Position numbers and translations under genes: made by a program. Below, piece by piece: positions 61,501-64,000 of a stretch of 64,000 bases of DNA. The stretch spans positions 620,001 through 684,000 of the forward strand of contig NC_060021.1 in NCBI RefSeq assembly GCF_021134715.1, written 5' to 3'. The notes under the pieces are model-generated. The model was not told the origin of the DNA. It saw only the letters and a list, made by a program, of their open reading frames with translations, and did not search any database. The DNA comes from Daphnia pulex (lineage: Eukaryota > Arthropoda > Branchiopoda > Diplostraca > Daphniidae). Within the stretch, counting starts at the first letter, position 1; every line of letters starts with the position of its first letter.

Positions 61501-64000
61501 TCTGCAACAAGAATATTGGTGCACCATCTACTTGACATGTATAGCGTCATACCTTTTTCCCATCTATCTACCATGTTTCTTATTCGCAATCGGCTTATAA
61601 ACTTATCGGCTTGGCTTCTCTCGTCGATCACGCAGACTGGCAGCAGGCGAAATTTGATTGACGCCGTTGCTCTATTCAAGTTGATAGACTTTCCAGCATC
61701 TATACGATAATAAATGCACAGTCTGTCTTTGTTCAAACAGTTCAAAGCGTTCGCTATAGCTCTCTTGATACAAGAGCTTGATGACACTTTCCATTTTTTG
61801 GAAATTTTTCATCTCTAGTTTTATAGGCTACCCACTTAGGTATAAGACAAACTTTTTGACAAGTTGGGAGAGAGATAGTGACAAGGGGCCATTGATTGAG
61901 CCCCCAGATATAGTCTGTGGCGTCCTTTGGGATGGCAAACGAATTTTCGAACATGTAATAGAGAAACTAAACGACACCCAGGGTCAACAATCTCAAAAGT
62001 TCCTTGTTTGTGATTTCTAAAAGGCTCTTTTTTTCTGCCAGCATCATCACAATATGCATTCTGTGTATATCCTTTTCTTTTTATAAACTATACTTTTTCT
62101 ATTTTTGATTTCTCCCCGAATCTTAATAGTCATCAAAGTCTTTTGTTGATACGCACAACAAGGGGGCGAATCAACATCCATCGAATATTGCCGTTTTCTT
62201 TTTTGGGTGGAGATTTTTCCGATCGTGTACAGCTTGTATAAAGACGCATCGACATATACACGCCAATGAGGAAGTCGAACGACAGCAGAGAAGCCTTACA
62301 GCAGTTTGTCTACTACCAAAATTCCAGCGAAAGTCTAATTGAATTTGAGCGCGCCAAATTCAAACGAGCTTGTATAGATGATACGCAGTGACCTAGAAAA
62401 ATGATGTATCATCTTCTCTTTTGGTTTCTTTTCTCATTGCGCTTTCTTCCACCCCTATTACTCTTGACTCTAAACGAGATTGCTGGGCGGACAATTGTTT
62501 TATACAGAATGGGGAAAAATAAATCACAAGCACTCGGCGCATCAACTGCGCATATAGAGGAAAGACGGGGGGCGCTGGCTATTTGTTGGCGTCGATTGTT
62601 TAGCAGCTGTGCCCACTCTTCTCCACGGCTCTCGTTTAGTTATTTATTTTTAAAAAACGTGTTGATCGAGTCGATTTGGACACACGGCACAAAATAAGAA
62701 ACATATCCCGAAGCATAAGAGACTAGAGAGAGAGAGTTTACCTTTTCTTCTTGTTCAAGGAAGACAGCGTCGAGCTAGATACACACACCCATTAGCCTCC
62801 TCCTCCGGATCTATAACAGAGGCTATCACCTAAACAAATCCGACTAAATAACGAATGTCTATATAGCCTAGATGAAAGGAGTATATCAGAGCTTAACTTT
62901 TGGTCTTTATACATTTCAAACATGAAACCAAGAGATATACGAACTATAACGGAGTGACGTCTATCGAAACTGAATTTGCATGCGTGGTTCATACGAGACG
63001 GGGAAAAAGCCAAGTTAAGAGGAACGTGTAATCCATTCTACGTTCTATCCGGTTCTATCTAATCTTTTATACGTAGTATCATTCCGAATCGGATCGGCTG
63101 ATTTAAAATTCTCAGACTATTCCGATCTTAATGGAATAGAATCTTAGTTGAGACTTTGTCAACCGGAAACTGTCGTACCGGTACACCTAATCTATCGAAT
63201 GTCATGAGCCTCCCACACTGTCGTGATCTATACTTCCTGTCTTCTTTTGTTTTTCATTCGCCGTCACTTCGGCATATTGAAGTAAATGAGCTTATATTTG
63301 GTGTCACTATAGTTGACAGCAGGCTATCGAAACAAATGTCAACTGGTGATTGACAAGCCCCTTCCGTTCTTTGTTGATGCCTCATTATTGTTATGGCTTC
63401 ATACAAGATAAACCTATACGGCGTCTATTATGGATATCAAACATATAGACTTTGCTGATGGAAAACTTGAGCTCCGTTACATCATTACTTGATGAGACTA
63501 TAACTTTATGAATAACATGCCAACCACTGCCATGAGTTTTAGCACCTTTTTTTCCCGTCTTAAATTAAATTTAAAAAAGGGTCGTATTATACGCGTATTG
63601 TACACTTGCATGACGCCATTGCAAAATTGAAATTCGCGCCAGATAATGTTGAGTGACATTTCCGTTGTGACCGCCTGATATAATATAGGCTGTTTGGACT
63701 GCTGCTGCTGGCCTTTGGCTTGGCTATACGATATCAATGCAAGATCCTGCTTGGCTTTTCAACAGAGTTTTGTGAATGACGCGTCCTCCCTAAAGTATTG
63801 AATTCGAAATTCTACGAAATTGAATGACGCAAGTTCATTCAAAAAAAAATGACGGAATGTTTTTGTTTCAAATTTTAGATTTTTAATGATGAGCAGAATC
63901 AACGTCAAGTGTATCAAATAAAGATTGTATTATTCAGTCTACAGTTAACTCTTAACGTCATTCGAGCGTGACATCAATGGGCAACAGAGTCTAAGGGGGG
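58538..64000. other. Long intergenic region without a supported gene
   Basis: More than 5 kb upstream of the GPCR shows no conserved coding motif on either strand. The longest frame is 60392-60970 on the minus strand (192 codons). It has mixed hydrophobic and basic stretches, no recognisable domain and no intron context, and I regard it as unproven. A GA-dinucleotide run lies near 62728-62740, and there are several short GGGGG or CCCCC runs. The far end may belong to the next gene's flank. Confidence 0.45.

Overview
The window looks like genomic DNA of an arthropod, most likely a branchiopod crustacean of the Daphnia type. Genes are split by many short GT-AG introns (about 60-100 bases), they sit close together as divergent or convergent pairs, and the proteins are ordinary animal housekeeping families. 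The species call is inference; exon models are hand-built from reading frame, splice dinucleotides and remembered family features.

Layout. 1-6 kb: a partial MED16 (-), ALAD (+) and a degenerate adenylate-kinase-like gene (+). 7.4-9.2 kb: remains of an XRN2-like exoribonuclease (-). 9.6-13.7 kb: a long GGA-rich minisatellite interrupted by an 836-base transposon-like insertion with inverted ends and a TA duplication. 15-24 kb: VPS51 (-) and CMTR1 (+), divergent, separated by a near-perfect ~690-base palindrome. 24-27 kb: TMEM145/GPR180-like (+) facing PTRH2 and COA4 (-), the last two abutting stop-to-start.

27.1-45.4 kb is a repeat-rich block. An intact seven-exon dystrotelin-like gene lies at its right end (43.1-45.4 kb, -). 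Its 3' half plus several kilobases of flank is duplicated about 10.5 kb to the left (28.8-33.5 kb). Further broken copies, inverted repeat elements, a coiled-coil pseudogene and a stray piece of the TMEM145 gene lie between.

45.9-58.5 kb returns to compact genes: SNX3 (+), CUL5 (-), a GT25/COLGALT-like gene (+) that seems to end after its first glycosyltransferase domain, and a five-exon orphan class A GPCR (-). From 58.5 kb to the end I see no supported gene.

Functionally the genes are unrelated housekeeping and signalling functions: transcription (MED16), haem synthesis (ALAD), endosome-Golgi trafficking (VPS51, SNX3), mRNA capping (CMTR1), mitochondrial assembly and translation quality (COA4, PTRH2), ubiquitination (CUL5), cytoskeleton-membrane linkage (dystrotelin), collagen glycosylation and GPCR signalling. 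The most notable items are the COA4/PTRH2 junction, the truncated GT25 gene, the P-loop-less adenylate-kinase-like protein, the dystrotelin 3'-half duplication, the giant palindrome and the nested transposon in the minisatellite.
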